From positions 1 to 64,000 of the forward strand of contig CALEUX010000052.1 of assembly GCA_937920475.1 (NCBI GenBank): a stretch of 64,000 nucleotides of DNA, written 5' to 3'. The DNA comes from an uncultured Marinilabiliaceae bacterium. GTDB lineage: Bacteria > Bacteroidota > Bacteroidia > Bacteroidales > Marinilabiliaceae. A program made the position numbers and the translations under genes. Below the pieces are notes generated by a model, which was not told the origin of the DNA, searched no databases, and saw only the letters and a list, made by a program, of their open reading frames with translations. Of the stretch, positions 40,728 through 49,718 are shown in pieces. Numbering within the stretch: the stretch's first letter is position 1; every line of letters begins with the position of its first letter.

Positions 40728-41945
40728 TTATTCTTCCTGTAAAGGATTTTCAATTTTACCGGCAAACAAAACGGCACCGCTTGTTTTTTCAGAGATAATA
40801 AAAACAAAAGGCCTATCGACCCGAAAAACCGAAGTTTGTGGCATACTGGTAAGTTCAAAACCAATACTTGTGGCAGCAGCGGCCTCGGTACCTTTTTCAT
40901 CCACTTCGATAAATGTTTTGTGCTTAACCTCGCTAATAACAATGGGTGCGTCGGCAATATTGTGGAAGCCTGTATTATCGGTAAAAGCCCTATTCATACC
41001 GAGTAATTGCAAGCCGGGAATCAGGTCATAACTGCACTGTGTTTTAAACCGGGGCATGTAAAACTTAACTTTTACTGATGGTTTATTGGTTTTAAGGGCA
41101 GCCCATTCGGAAGCATTTAAACTGGTGATAACCTCATCGGCTTTCACTCCTTCATTTGGAAGCAAAATATTCATGGCAAAAGTGCCGTTTGCATATGGTG
41201 CGCGTAAAAGCGTATACTTATCGCGGCTCGTAATTTCGAAATTGGCTTCCTGATACATCATTTTCACCTGTACATTTGTACCATTTGATAAATAAAAAGG
41301 AGCCGTGGTGGTGTTAGACTTATCGAATTTATTCGACCAAGAGCCATAAAAATAAACTGCATTAATCAGGAACAATATATTATCATCAGAAATGTTATCA
41401 ATAATGGATGGGATTTTCCCTTTGGTGTTTTGGTTCACCCAATCGTTCATTGCTTTTTTAGATGCATTTACATTGGAAAAATCAAGAGCGGATACTTTTG
41501 CATCGTAATATTGTTGCAATGCATTAAAAAATGGCTCCTTAATGGTAAACCCCTGCCGGTACCAGGCCGAATTTGCAATGCCAATGGTCACTTTCGGGTC
41601 GGCAGTTGAAAGTGCACCACGAATATTTTTATAGGCGGCATTCATGCCATCAGTATTGTCGTACCCAAAAACATCAAGCATTTCTTCCAGATTGCTTCCG
41701 GTGGCTCCATTAATGGCCATTCCAAAAGCCTGAGTAATACTTAAAGGAGAGATAACCAAATTCTCACCTTCATCTTCCAGCTGATTCATGGCCTGGAAAA
41801 ATTCCCAGTTAAAAGCATTTGTTTGCTCAATTAACTCAAGCGACTTAAGCGTAAACTCTTCTTTTACAACAACCGGTTCATGGTCGTTTTGGCATCCGTA
41901 ACACAATAAAACGCCTACACTTATTAATGAAAAAATTAGTCTCAT
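40728..41945 (-). CDS. Serpin family protease inhibitor lipoprotein
   Basis: 405 aa with a lipoprotein signal ending at LLCYGC. Full serpin fold: NAVYFYGSWSNKFDKSNT, FNMNILLPNEG-like strand, and hinge EKGTEAAAAT, which has the small residues required for loop insertion, so it is probably inhibitory. The reactive loop is about two residues longer than in alpha-1-antitrypsin; P1 is Thr counted from the hinge or Met counted from the C-terminal RPFVF strand. Likely a surface or periplasmic inhibitor of serine or cysteine proteases. Single gene. Confidence 0.93.
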   Translation of the reverse strand: MRLIFSLISVGVLLCYGCQNDHEPVVVKEEFTLKSLELIEQTNAFNWEFFQAMNQLEDEGENLVISPLSITQAFGMAINGATGSNLEEMLDVFGYDNTDGMNAAYKNIRGALSTADPKVTIGIANSAWYRQGFTIKEPFFNALQQYYDAKVSALDFSNVNASKKAMNDWVNQNTKGKIPSIIDNISDDNILFLINAVYFYGSWSNKFDKSNTTTAPFYLSNGTNVQVKMMYQEANFEITSRDKYTLLRAPYANGTFAMNILLPNEGVKADEVITSLNASEWAALKTNKPSVKVKFYMPRFKTQCSYDLIPGLQLLGMNRAFTDNTGFHNIADAPIVISEVKHKTFIEVDEKGTEAAAATSIGFELTSMPQTSVFRVDRPFVFIISEKTSGAVLFAGKIENPLQEE

Positions 41946-42020
41946 TGCTATCAGTTTTTAAGTTATTACTGTGTTAATGACGACAGAAAACAAAAAGGTT
42001 GCGTAAGAAACCTTTCGATT

Positions 42021-42767
42021 TTACATGAAGCCCTGGTTTTTTAAAACATTGAGCAACGCAGCGGAAAAATGCTCATTATCGGTTTTTTTGTAGCGAACAT
42101 CGGTAAAAACCTGTGCCAATGTTTGCTTGTTATTATCTTTCACAAACTGCTGATACACTTCCATTTGCTCTTTTTCAGCATATAATTGATTAATATCGTT
42201 TGGCGAATAGTCCTTGTAAGTTTCGTAATGCACCACCGCCTCCAGGGGCAAACGGTCGGTAAGTTCTGGTACCTCAGCCGGATAGCCCAAGGTGATGGTT
42301 GTAACAGGAACCACTCCCATGGGAAGTTTTAATATTTCAATGATTTTCTGGGCATTATAGGTAGTTGTGCCCAGGTAACAAATACCCAGTCCTTTGCTTT
42401 CGGCAGCCAGGCAAACATTTTGAGCCACCAGTAATGCATCAATGGCTGCGGTTATAAACGATAAAAAATTATCGTACCCGGGTTCGGCATTACGTTGTCG
42501 ACACCATTTATTAAACCGGTTAAAATCGGCACAAAAAGTAAGCAATACAGGCGCTTGTGTAACCATTGGCTGATTGAAATGAGCAGGCGCCAAAGTCGAC
42601 TTTAACTCTTTGGAAGTAGTAACTACAATACTATAAACCTGCATATTGCCGGTTGTTGAAGCTCTAACCCCTGCTTCCAGAATTGCGTTCAGAAGAGAAG
42701 CCTCAACAGGTTTATCAGAATATTTTCGAATGGAACGATGCTGCATCATTGTTTCAATGACATTCAT
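42021..42767 (-). CDS. Nitroreductase family protein
   Basis: 248 aa. FMN-binding start MMQHRSIRKYSDKPVEASLL, central AAESKGLGICYLGTT and VVPVTTITLGYPAEVP. NfsA/FRP-like NAD(P)H oxidoreductase; the physiological substrate is unknown. Preceded by 75 bp from the divergent-spaced serpin start region. Confidence 0.9.
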   Translation of the reverse strand: MNVIETMMQHRSIRKYSDKPVEASLLNAILEAGVRASTTGNMQVYSIVVTTSKELKSTLAPAHFNQPMVTQAPVLLTFCADFNRFNKWCRQRNAEPGYDNFLSFITAAIDALLVAQNVCLAAESKGLGICYLGTTTYNAQKIIEILKLPMGVVPVTTITLGYPAEVPELTDRLPLEAVVHYETYKDYSPNDINQLYAEKEQMEVYQQFVKDNNKQTLAQVFTDVRYKKTDNEHFSAALLNVLKNQGFM

Positions 42768-42994
42768 ATTGAGTTATTTTAGATGTTTGGTTTTAAATGG
42801 TGTTCTATCCCCTAAAAGTAGGATTTTTAAGGTTATTGGTACAAAGAAATTGCTGTTTACTTGACATTTGAAAACCGATTATCTAATTTCCCTTTCGATA
42901 AGAAAACTAAACACCCGTATGATTCGCCTTATCAGACAGGAAAAAGAATTCATCATGCGGATACTTATAGTACATAACTTTAAAACCTTAACGG

Positions 42995-43675
42995 ATGAAA
43001 CAATTATTTCTGATGGCTATTATTGCCATACTATCAGGCCATGTTAAATCGCAAAATTGTGAAATTTACATTCCCTTTGAAGAAGGTACCGAATTAAGTT
43101 TTACCAGCTATAACGCCAAAGGTAAGGCTATTGGTGAGCACCGGCAAACATTAATATCAAAAACCGAAGAAGCCGGGGCTACTGTTTTTGTTATTCGACA
43201 GGAGAACCTTTCGGATAAAAAAGCACAGCCCATGGATTTAAAATATCGCTGCGAAGGCGACCGGTTTGTTATTGATATGAAAAGCTTTCTGGACCAGAAG
43301 CAACAGGAAACCAAAGATATGCAGATGGATATTACCTTTGAGTCGATTGACATTCCATTTGGAGCAAAACCAGGAACAGTTTTGAAAGATGGTAATGTTA
43401 TAATGAAAGTTGTATCAGACTCACCCATTAATATCAGCACCAAGGTTTACATTACCAACCGGAAAGTGGAGGCCATTGAAACAGTAACAACACCGGCAGG
43501 TACTTTTGAATGCATAAAAATATCGCAAACCATAACCACTGATATGGGATTAATGAAAATGACCGTTAATTCGATTGATTGGCTGGCCAAAAATGTAGGC
43601 TCGGTTAAATCAGAAACTTATAACAAGCAGAATAAATTAATGGGTTCGCAGATATTAACATCTATAAAGAAATAA
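42995..43675 (+). CDS. TapB-like (DUF3108-related) exported protein
   Basis: 226 aa with a signal peptide (MKQLFLMAIIAILSGHVKSQ). The mature part is beta-rich with CEIYIPFEEGTELSFTSYNAKGK near the start and ETVTTPAGTFECIKISQTI, which is the family hallmark, near the end. Periplasmic protein of unknown function. It has its own downstream terminator. Confidence 0.75.
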   Translation: MKQLFLMAIIAILSGHVKSQNCEIYIPFEEGTELSFTSYNAKGKAIGEHRQTLISKTEEAGATVFVIRQENLSDKKAQPMDLKYRCEGDRFVIDMKSFLDQKQQETKDMQMDITFESIDIPFGAKPGTVLKDGNVIMKVVSDSPINISTKVYITNRKVEAIETVTTPAGTFECIKISQTITTDMGLMKMTVNSIDWLAKNVGSVKSETYNKQNKLMGSQILTSIKK

Positions 43676-43721
43676 AAAATAAGCCCCGCCAACTGAATGA
43701 GTCGCGGGGCTTATTTTTTTT
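43674..43721. terminator. Bidirectional terminator between TapB-like gene and dapA
   Basis: AAATAAGCCCCGC pairs with GCGGGGCTTATTT, loop of about 14 nt, T-run on both strands. Confidence 0.9.
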
Positions 43722-43733
43722 ATTCAGAAAATT

Positions 43734-44627
43734 CTATATAACTCCAACTTTCTTTAATTCAGTCAACAAGGCCTCTTTATTCTTGTCTTCCATAGTACAT
43801 AGAGGCAAACGGAATGTCTCTTTAATTTTTCCCATAGCAGCAAGGGCGGTTTTAACAGGAATAGGGTTTGACTCCACAAACATCAAATCCATCAACCTTT
43901 TATACTTGTAAAAAATCTGCCTGGAAACCTCAACATCACCGGCTAAAGAAGCTTTCATGAGTTCATGAAATTCTTTAGGAATTACATTAGCTACCACCGA
44001 TACACACCCGTCGGCTCCTAAAAGGTTGGCAGCAGTTGACAGAAAATCGTCGCCGCTGTAAATTTTAAAACCTTGGGGACGATTGGCTATTAAATTAACA
44101 AGTACTTCGAAATTACCACCAGCTTCCTTAATGGCTATTATATTTTTATGGTCGTTTGCCAATTGAATGGCTAAATCGTAGGGAATTGCACAACCCGTGC
44201 GACCGGGAACATTATATAAAATAACGGGAATATTTACGGCTTTGGCAACACTTGAAAAATGCTGGTAGAGCCCTTTTCGGGTGGGTTTATTATAATAAGG
44301 TGCAACAACCAGAAGTGCATCAACACCTGCTTTTTGGGCTGTTTGCGAATATTTTATACAATCCTGAGTAGAATTACTTCCCGAACCGGCAATAACAGGA
44401 ATACGGCCATTCACTACTTTAACAGCCCGTTCCATCATCATGGCATCTTCCTCCTCCGATAAAGTAGGGGTTTCGCCTGTTGTACCACAAACCACCAGAC
44501 CATCGGTTCCTTGCGCAATATGCCACTCAACGAGGGCATCAAATGCAGTCAGGTCAATTTCTCCGTTTTCTTTAAATGGTGTAGTAATAGCTACAATTGA
44601 GCCGCGTAGGTTTTGGATTTTTGTCAT
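43734..44627 (-). CDS. dapA: 4-hydroxy-tetrahydrodipicolinate synthase
   Basis: 297 aa from the ATG at 44627 (MTKIQNLRGSIVAITTPF). Schiff-base Lys in IIAIKEAGG, Tyr in PVILYNVPGRTG, GTTGETPTLSEEE phosphate/pyruvate block. Condenses pyruvate and aspartate semialdehyde toward diaminopimelate and lysine. Confidence 0.95.
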   Translation of the reverse strand: MTKIQNLRGSIVAITTPFKENGEIDLTAFDALVEWHIAQGTDGLVVCGTTGETPTLSEEEDAMMMERAVKVVNGRIPVIAGSGSNSTQDCIKYSQTAQKAGVDALLVVAPYYNKPTRKGLYQHFSSVAKAVNIPVILYNVPGRTGCAIPYDLAIQLANDHKNIIAIKEAGGNFEVLVNLIANRPQGFKIYSGDDFLSTAANLLGADGCVSVVANVIPKEFHELMKASLAGDVEVSRQIFYKYKRLMDLMFVESNPIPVKTALAAMGKIKETFRLPLCTMEDKNKEALLTELKKVGVI

Positions 44628-44807
44628 AAAATTTTCTTGTTTTGTCTTTATCAATTATTGCCGGCATTAACAACTCTGATTTTCACCAATCTTAGAAATC
44701 ACCAACAATAAAGAATCTATTGTGTAAAGATATTTAAAAGATGAATAATTGCAAAATGGTTAATGGAGTTGTAGTGAAGCAATAATTATTTGCTGATTAT
44801 TCCTTTT

Positions 44808-46649
44808 CTATTTTACTTCTGCAAGAAAGCGACTTTTTTCAATCTTTTTAGAAAACTTAAGAGAGTTAGAAGGATGCGTTTCCCATAATAGCTCTGCCAA
44901 ATCGGTTACTTTAACCTGACTTTGACGTTGCAAAGTTTTCTTGCACATAGGGCATGCCGTAACAACCACATCGGGATTATCCAAGGTAAGTACTTTTAAT
45001 GTATTGGCTGTAATGTTTTGCCGCTCATTTTCAGAAAGTGATAATGAACCAAGATTGTTGCCACAGCAGAGCGACTTTTCGCGCTGGCGCGAGAGCGTTT
45101 GCAATTGGCCCACAGAATCAATTACTTTGCGGGGTGGCTCGTAGCAACTGCTGCCCCGGCCCAAATCGCATGGGTCGTGATAAGCCAATTGCAATGCACT
45201 TTTTTCGCGAACGATTTTTCCTTCATCAATCAACTGCCATAAATATTCAGAATGATGTAATACCGGTATTTCCAGATTATATTCATCCTTAAATATTTTA
45301 TAACAGATGGGACAAGTAGTTACCAAAACCTTGCTATGATATGCTAAAATATTTTCGCGGTTACGATCCATCATTTTTTTGGCAGATTCAGCAGCCCCGG
45401 CCAGCATCATAGGCCGGCCGCAGCAAATGCTCTCTTCTTCATCCATGTGAATAAATGAAACTCCTGCTTCATTCAATAAATTTTTAACCGCCAATGTGGT
45501 TTGAGGGTTGAGTCGCCCCATGCACCCGGTAAATAAAACCACTTCGGTTGTTTCGCGCCAAAAAACCATGCTTCCCGGCATCCATGAATGGTTGAATGAT
45601 GCCTGGTTAAAAATTTTACTTCTGGTTTGATGCCTTAAATTTTCAAGGTTGATACCTACGGGACAAACCTCATCGCATTGTCCGCAGTTCAAACACATGC
45701 CGGAGGTTTGCTCATACCCATTCCCCCGACGAACCTGATTGACAAAGTAAGCCGATTGAAAAGCGATTTCAGTTTTATTAATGGCCGGACAAACATCCAG
45801 ACAAACCCCGCAACCCGGGCACGAATGCACTTCGAATGCCTGTAATCCTTTGTCGGGATTAAATCCCGAGGCAGGCTCAATCTTCCAACGGCGCAGGAAA
45901 ATCAGCACCATTTCGGTGGGTATATGCAGATATCTTGAGAATGGTAATGCCAGAAAAAACAACCCCAACGACCATGAATAGGCCCACCAGAAATACAGTT
46001 CAGACTCAACGGCCCAAGATTGAGGTATGAGAACTCCAACAGAAGCAGTTAAAAAACCTCCACCACCATGAGCAGCAGTGGTAACCGACTCGGCCAGCAA
46101 CCTAAGTGGAAAAATAAGCCAAAGCGCATACAATGCCATTTTGTTGCCAAAGTTATGGCGGGTGGTATTTTTAATTCGTAGAATACTCTTTTTCAGCCGT
46201 TTTGTAAAAGCCAGAGCAACCCCAACCAACACCATTAACAAGGCAAGCTCCATAAAAAATAAAAAAACTCCATGATACATAAGGTGAGTAGAATCAGGCT
46301 CAAAATAACGGAGAAAAATAGCATACCACACCGGATTGGTAAAATCGCCGGTAAAATACCACGATTCGAGCTTGCCTCCAAGAATTAACAGGAACCAGCC
46401 AAAAGCCAGACTCATGTGCATAAAACCCAGAACCGGATTTGTGCGGTAAATTTTCAGATGCAACAAAGCTTCGGCACCAACCTCTTTTATTGCCAAAAGC
46501 GTTTGGGTGGTAAACAATCCCACCGCAATTCTTTTGCGGTTTTCTTTGGAAAATCCTCTGAACCACAAGGCATACCGCACAAACAATATAACCAGCATGG
46601 CCAGAAACCCAATAAAAAAAGGCAATATAAATGGATGGTATTGATTCAT
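44808..46649 (-). CDS. Membrane cytochrome b-like / HdrD fusion
   Basis: 613 aa. Residues ~1-265 hold about six membrane helices of NarI/HdrE type. Next are two [4Fe-4S] sites (CPGCGVCLDVCP at ~277-288, CLNCGQCDEVCP at ~319-330), then two complete CCG domains: C376, C409-C410, C446/C449 and C494, C528-C529, C566/C569. This is HdrE and HdrD in one chain, as in DsrMK-type or HmcF-like proteins. It probably links a quinone or haem pool to thiol-disulfide chemistry on the cytoplasmic face. It is last of the hdr set and starts 14 bp after the small HdrC. Confidence 0.88.
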   Translation of the reverse strand: MNQYHPFILPFFIGFLAMLVILFVRYALWFRGFSKENRKRIAVGLFTTQTLLAIKEVGAEALLHLKIYRTNPVLGFMHMSLAFGWFLLILGGKLESWYFTGDFTNPVWYAIFLRYFEPDSTHLMYHGVFLFFMELALLMVLVGVALAFTKRLKKSILRIKNTTRHNFGNKMALYALWLIFPLRLLAESVTTAAHGGGGFLTASVGVLIPQSWAVESELYFWWAYSWSLGLFFLALPFSRYLHIPTEMVLIFLRRWKIEPASGFNPDKGLQAFEVHSCPGCGVCLDVCPAINKTEIAFQSAYFVNQVRRGNGYEQTSGMCLNCGQCDEVCPVGINLENLRHQTRSKIFNQASFNHSWMPGSMVFWRETTEVVLFTGCMGRLNPQTTLAVKNLLNEAGVSFIHMDEEESICCGRPMMLAGAAESAKKMMDRNRENILAYHSKVLVTTCPICYKIFKDEYNLEIPVLHHSEYLWQLIDEGKIVREKSALQLAYHDPCDLGRGSSCYEPPRKVIDSVGQLQTLSRQREKSLCCGNNLGSLSLSENERQNITANTLKVLTLDNPDVVVTACPMCKKTLQRQSQVKVTDLAELLWETHPSNSLKFSKKIEKSRFLAEVK

Positions 46650-46663
46650 ATATTCTTTGTCTT

Positions 46664-46993
46664 CTATGGCCTTATTGAACTCATTAATAAAATAGCATGG
46701 CGAATATTAACGCCACGAGGACAGGTTAACTGGCATTTTCCGCAAAGCATACAATTCTGAGCTTCTTTCCTGATTTCATTAACCAGGCCACGCTTCAAAT
46801 ACAGGTTAAGCCGGTAAAACCTTAAATCGGTAAAATGACCAGCTGTGCACATGGCGGCACAATTTCCGCAACCAATACACTTCAACAACGATGGTTCCCG
46901 ATGCAAAACACCTTCAATGGTTTCGGGAGTTTCAACATCGAGATTGATGCTGCGTACATTGGCATCAAAAAAACCAAACTTTGTACCGGCCAT
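46664..46993 (-). CDS. Small HdrC-like ferredoxin subunit
   Basis: 109 aa with two [4Fe-4S] motifs, CIGCGNCAAMC and CMLCGKCQLTCP. It starts directly after the hdrA stop and ends 14 bp before the membrane HdrD fusion, so it is most likely the electron carrier between HdrA and that protein. Confidence 0.87.
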   Translation of the reverse strand: MAGTKFGFFDANVRSINLDVETPETIEGVLHREPSLLKCIGCGNCAAMCTAGHFTDLRFYRLNLYLKRGLVNEIRKEAQNCMLCGKCQLTCPRGVNIRHAILLMSSIRP

Positions 46994-48049
46994 TTATTTA
47001 ATTTTGTTATTAAAATAATTCAACACCTCAATGGAGGTGGCTTTGGCATCTTGTAACACTTCCGGTATAGAAGCCGGGCCTTTACAGGCTCCGGTAATAA
47101 ATAATCCCGCTTGTTGATGGTGATTCATCTTTAAAAAAACGTCATCCGGTGTAATAAACGATGAACCATACGCAGGTTGATTAAGATAAACCGCATCATT
47201 CTTCATTTCGAGACTTACAGCAGGAATCATACCAACCATAAGCACCAACATGTCTAAAGTAAGCTTTGCAGGCCGTCCTAACAATGTATCTTCTGCTTTT
47301 ACCTGTAAGCGATTATCCTGCGACGGTGATGCCTCTGATAAACGCCCCCTGATAAATTGAATGTTGTATTTGGTTTGAGCTTCCTGGTACAGCTCTTCGT
47401 ACCCCGTTCCAAACATGCGCATATCCATATAAAAGCAATAAACCGTAGCCCCGGGAAACTTCTTTTTGAGTTCAATAGCCTGCTTTACAGCAGTAACACA
47501 GCACACTTTACTGCAATAAAGATTTCCGCATTTGGCATCGCGCGAGCCAACACAATGAACAATACCAAAACGTAAATCCTTGCCTGATGAGTTGAAAGGC
47601 CATGTCGTCTCGCCTTTGAATATGGATTCCAGATTTTCTGAAGTTACAACTGCAGGGTAAATACCATAGCCGTACTCTTCTTTCTGATGCGCATCAAAAG
47701 TATTAAAACCGGTGGCAATAACCACTGCATCGCTGTTGATGACTAATCCATCGTCGGTACCCAGCTCCCATTGTCCGTTGCTTTTGCTTATTTTGGAAAC
47801 CCGTTTGTTTTTAAAAAATTGAATGTTTTCTTTTTGAATACCTTGTTGTAATACCTTTAAAATTTCATTGGAAGGGCGGCTATCTGGGAACAAATGCGAC
47901 CATTTTTCAAGATGCCCACCGGTTTTAGCTTGTTTATCGATGAGCAATACCTGAACCTGATTTTGTGATAAAACTGTAGCTGCCTGCAACCCCGCCGGAC
48001 CAGCTCCAATTATGGCAACTTGTTTTATATTGTTATTCTTTTGACTCAT
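46994..48049 (-). CDS. Short HdrA-like flavoprotein
   Basis: 351 aa. FAD site AIIGAGPAGLQAATVLSQN, then the HdrA signature GIVHCVGSRDAKCGNLYCSKVCC region (shown by VHCVGSRD and NLYCSKVCC) and MRMFGTGYEELYQEAQ. It lacks the insert ferredoxin and the N-/C-terminal [4Fe-4S] domains of methanogen HdrA, so it matches the short forms seen in sHdr and Qmo systems. It is expected to hold FAD at the centre of the complex. Separated from hdrB by a GxxExxY gene. Confidence 0.88.
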   Translation of the reverse strand: MSQKNNNIKQVAIIGAGPAGLQAATVLSQNQVQVLLIDKQAKTGGHLEKWSHLFPDSRPSNEILKVLQQGIQKENIQFFKNKRVSKISKSNGQWELGTDDGLVINSDAVVIATGFNTFDAHQKEEYGYGIYPAVVTSENLESIFKGETTWPFNSSGKDLRFGIVHCVGSRDAKCGNLYCSKVCCVTAVKQAIELKKKFPGATVYCFYMDMRMFGTGYEELYQEAQTKYNIQFIRGRLSEASPSQDNRLQVKAEDTLLGRPAKLTLDMLVLMVGMIPAVSLEMKNDAVYLNQPAYGSSFITPDDVFLKMNHHQQAGLFITGACKGPASIPEVLQDAKATSIEVLNYFNNKIK

Positions 48050-48059
48050 ATTGTCTAAA

Positions 48060-48470
48060 CTAATCCTTTAGTTGTCTGTACAATTCGTTTACATAAGTTT
48101 TTTGGCCCTCTTTGAAAATATTAGCGGTGTTGAAATTTATCAGTATCCCTTCCGGAGAATTTAATAGCCTCATATAGGTTAATATTTGAGCCTCGTGAAC
48201 CGGTAAAATGGTTTCAAGAGATTTTAATTCGACCACCAATATGTTTTCAACAAATAAGTCACATCTTAACTCTGCTTCTAATTCAAGTCCTTTATAATTA
48301 ACCGGTACTATTATTTCTGATAGAAAACCAATTCCCCTTAATATCAACTCTTTTACCATACATTTATGATAAACACTCTCCAGCAAGCCTGGCCCTAATG
48401 ATTTGTGCACCTCAATGGCTGCACCATAAACCTGATAAACTAAATCTTTTAGATATGTTTTAGTTATCAT
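48060..48470 (-). CDS. GxxExxY family protein
   Basis: 136 aa from the ATG at 48470. The family name motif is seen as GPGLLESVY. Downstream CDLFVENILVVELKS and HEAQILTYMRL fit a PD-(D/E)XK nuclease core, so it may act on nucleic acids. It lies between hdrB and hdrA, out of functional context, 10 bp from hdrA, and has a 9-bp-period inverted repeat array at its 5' side. This looks like an inserted cassette. Confidence 0.88.
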   Translation of the reverse strand: MITKTYLKDLVYQVYGAAIEVHKSLGPGLLESVYHKCMVKELILRGIGFLSEIIVPVNYKGLELEAELRCDLFVENILVVELKSLETILPVHEAQILTYMRLLNSPEGILINFNTANIFKEGQKTYVNELYRQLKD

Positions 48471-48494
48471 ACTCAATTATTTCGTATTTTTTTA

Positions 48495-48652
48495 ACCATA
48501 TAAGGCATATAAGAATCAACATAATAAATTCAAACACGTATACACTTCCTGTCATTTTTTGTTTTAATAAATCATTTGAGACCTATAAGACATATAAGTA
48601 ATAAGATAAAAAACTAATATGCCTTATATTCTTCCTAAATGCCTTATATGGT
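48495..48652. repeat. 9-bp-period inverted repeat array beside GxxExxY
   Basis: ACCATATAAGGCAT (48495-48508) is the exact reverse complement of ATGCCTTATATGGT (48639-48652). Between them are more units of ATATAAGnC type (e.g. acctataag-acatataag near 48581-48599) and inverted ones (atgccttat-attcttcct near 48619). The array fills the 190-bp gap between hdrB and the GxxExxY gene. Confidence 0.65.
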
Positions 48653-48668
48653 AAAAGTACACTTTTGC

Positions 48669-49715
48669 TTAAACCATTAAAACCGACGGCTTTTCAGGCT
48701 TTACTTCATTTTTGTTTCCCAGGTAATATTTTGTTTTGGCTGAATAACGAACACCCATTTTATCGAGTAGCGATTCTACACCAACCTGGTGCATTTGAAG
48801 CCCTAATACCCACGGGTCGAAACCTAAGACCAATCCGGCAGCTTCTTCAAAAGTTAATACAGGAATTCCTCTTCCATCTCTATCATAAGTAACCCCGTTA
48901 ATTTCAGAGAGGGTATATTGCCACCGGTCGAGAAACATATTACACCCCGGACAATTGGTCAGAATAAAATCGGGATTATAAGGCGCCATGGATTCAAATT
49001 TAACTTTTGAGTTGGACACAGAATAGCCTCTGTTAGCCTGAACCAAATAATGCCTAAAACCAAATCCGCAACAATGGCGTCGTTCGGGGTAATCGACCAC
49101 CCGGCCACCCCAGCTTTCTATAATGCCTGTTAAAACAGTAGGAAATTCAGCACCTCCAAAACCTTTCTGAGGGAAAATTTTAGCATAGTGGCAACCTACA
49201 TGCTCTACCCCATTCAGTGGTTGACCGGTTTCTTGATTAACCAGACTGTATTGAGCCATATTGAATAACTCATCGCGAAAGTGATAAATGGCATCAGAAG
49301 CATGAACCACAACCTGAGGCACTTCAAACTCGCGACGGGTAGCCCTCCACAACGCCTCGCGTGTTTGTGCCAGTTTATCGGGAAAGTGGTGCCACATATC
49401 CAATATTTCGAGATAAATGCCAAACGAAGTAACACAGGATACCAACAGGTTTTTATACCCGGCCTCAGTCATTAGCGCCAATTGGCGTGCTACTACCGTC
49501 ATAATGGTTTCCAGCGGAATAATATCGGAATGATAACCTATACCGGTGCAGGTAGTGTGCCGTTTATCTTCAAAAACATCTTTTTTCAGGTACTCCTGCA
49601 TGATGCGTAAAAAAGCAACCTCAGCCCCGGGAAAAAATGATTGCCTGATGCAGCTGCGGACATAAAAAAAGTGGTTATCGGGAACCTGTTTCTGATAATC
49701 CTTCCAGGTTTGCAT
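48669..49715 (-). CDS. HdrB-like subunit
   Basis: 348 aa. The C-terminal CCG domain is complete (C175, C215-C216, C255, C258) and should carry a noncubane [4Fe-4S] cluster. The N-terminal CCG is degenerate: C22, a single C56 in HTTCTG and C94 in SCVTSF, with the CC and CxxC pairs lost. This would leave one disulfide-handling cluster. It follows hdrC by 3 bp and is clearly part of one complex. Confidence 0.88.
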   Translation of the reverse strand: MQTWKDYQKQVPDNHFFYVRSCIRQSFFPGAEVAFLRIMQEYLKKDVFEDKRHTTCTGIGYHSDIIPLETIMTVVARQLALMTEAGYKNLLVSCVTSFGIYLEILDMWHHFPDKLAQTREALWRATRREFEVPQVVVHASDAIYHFRDELFNMAQYSLVNQETGQPLNGVEHVGCHYAKIFPQKGFGGAEFPTVLTGIIESWGGRVVDYPERRHCCGFGFRHYLVQANRGYSVSNSKVKFESMAPYNPDFILTNCPGCNMFLDRWQYTLSEINGVTYDRDGRGIPVLTFEEAAGLVLGFDPWVLGLQMHQVGVESLLDKMGVRYSAKTKYYLGNKNEVKPEKPSVLMV

Positions 49716-49718
49716 ATA

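Noticed and set aside
48495-48652. CRISPR array
   Set aside because: Units are only 9 bp, contiguous and in both orientations, with no spacers or cas genes.
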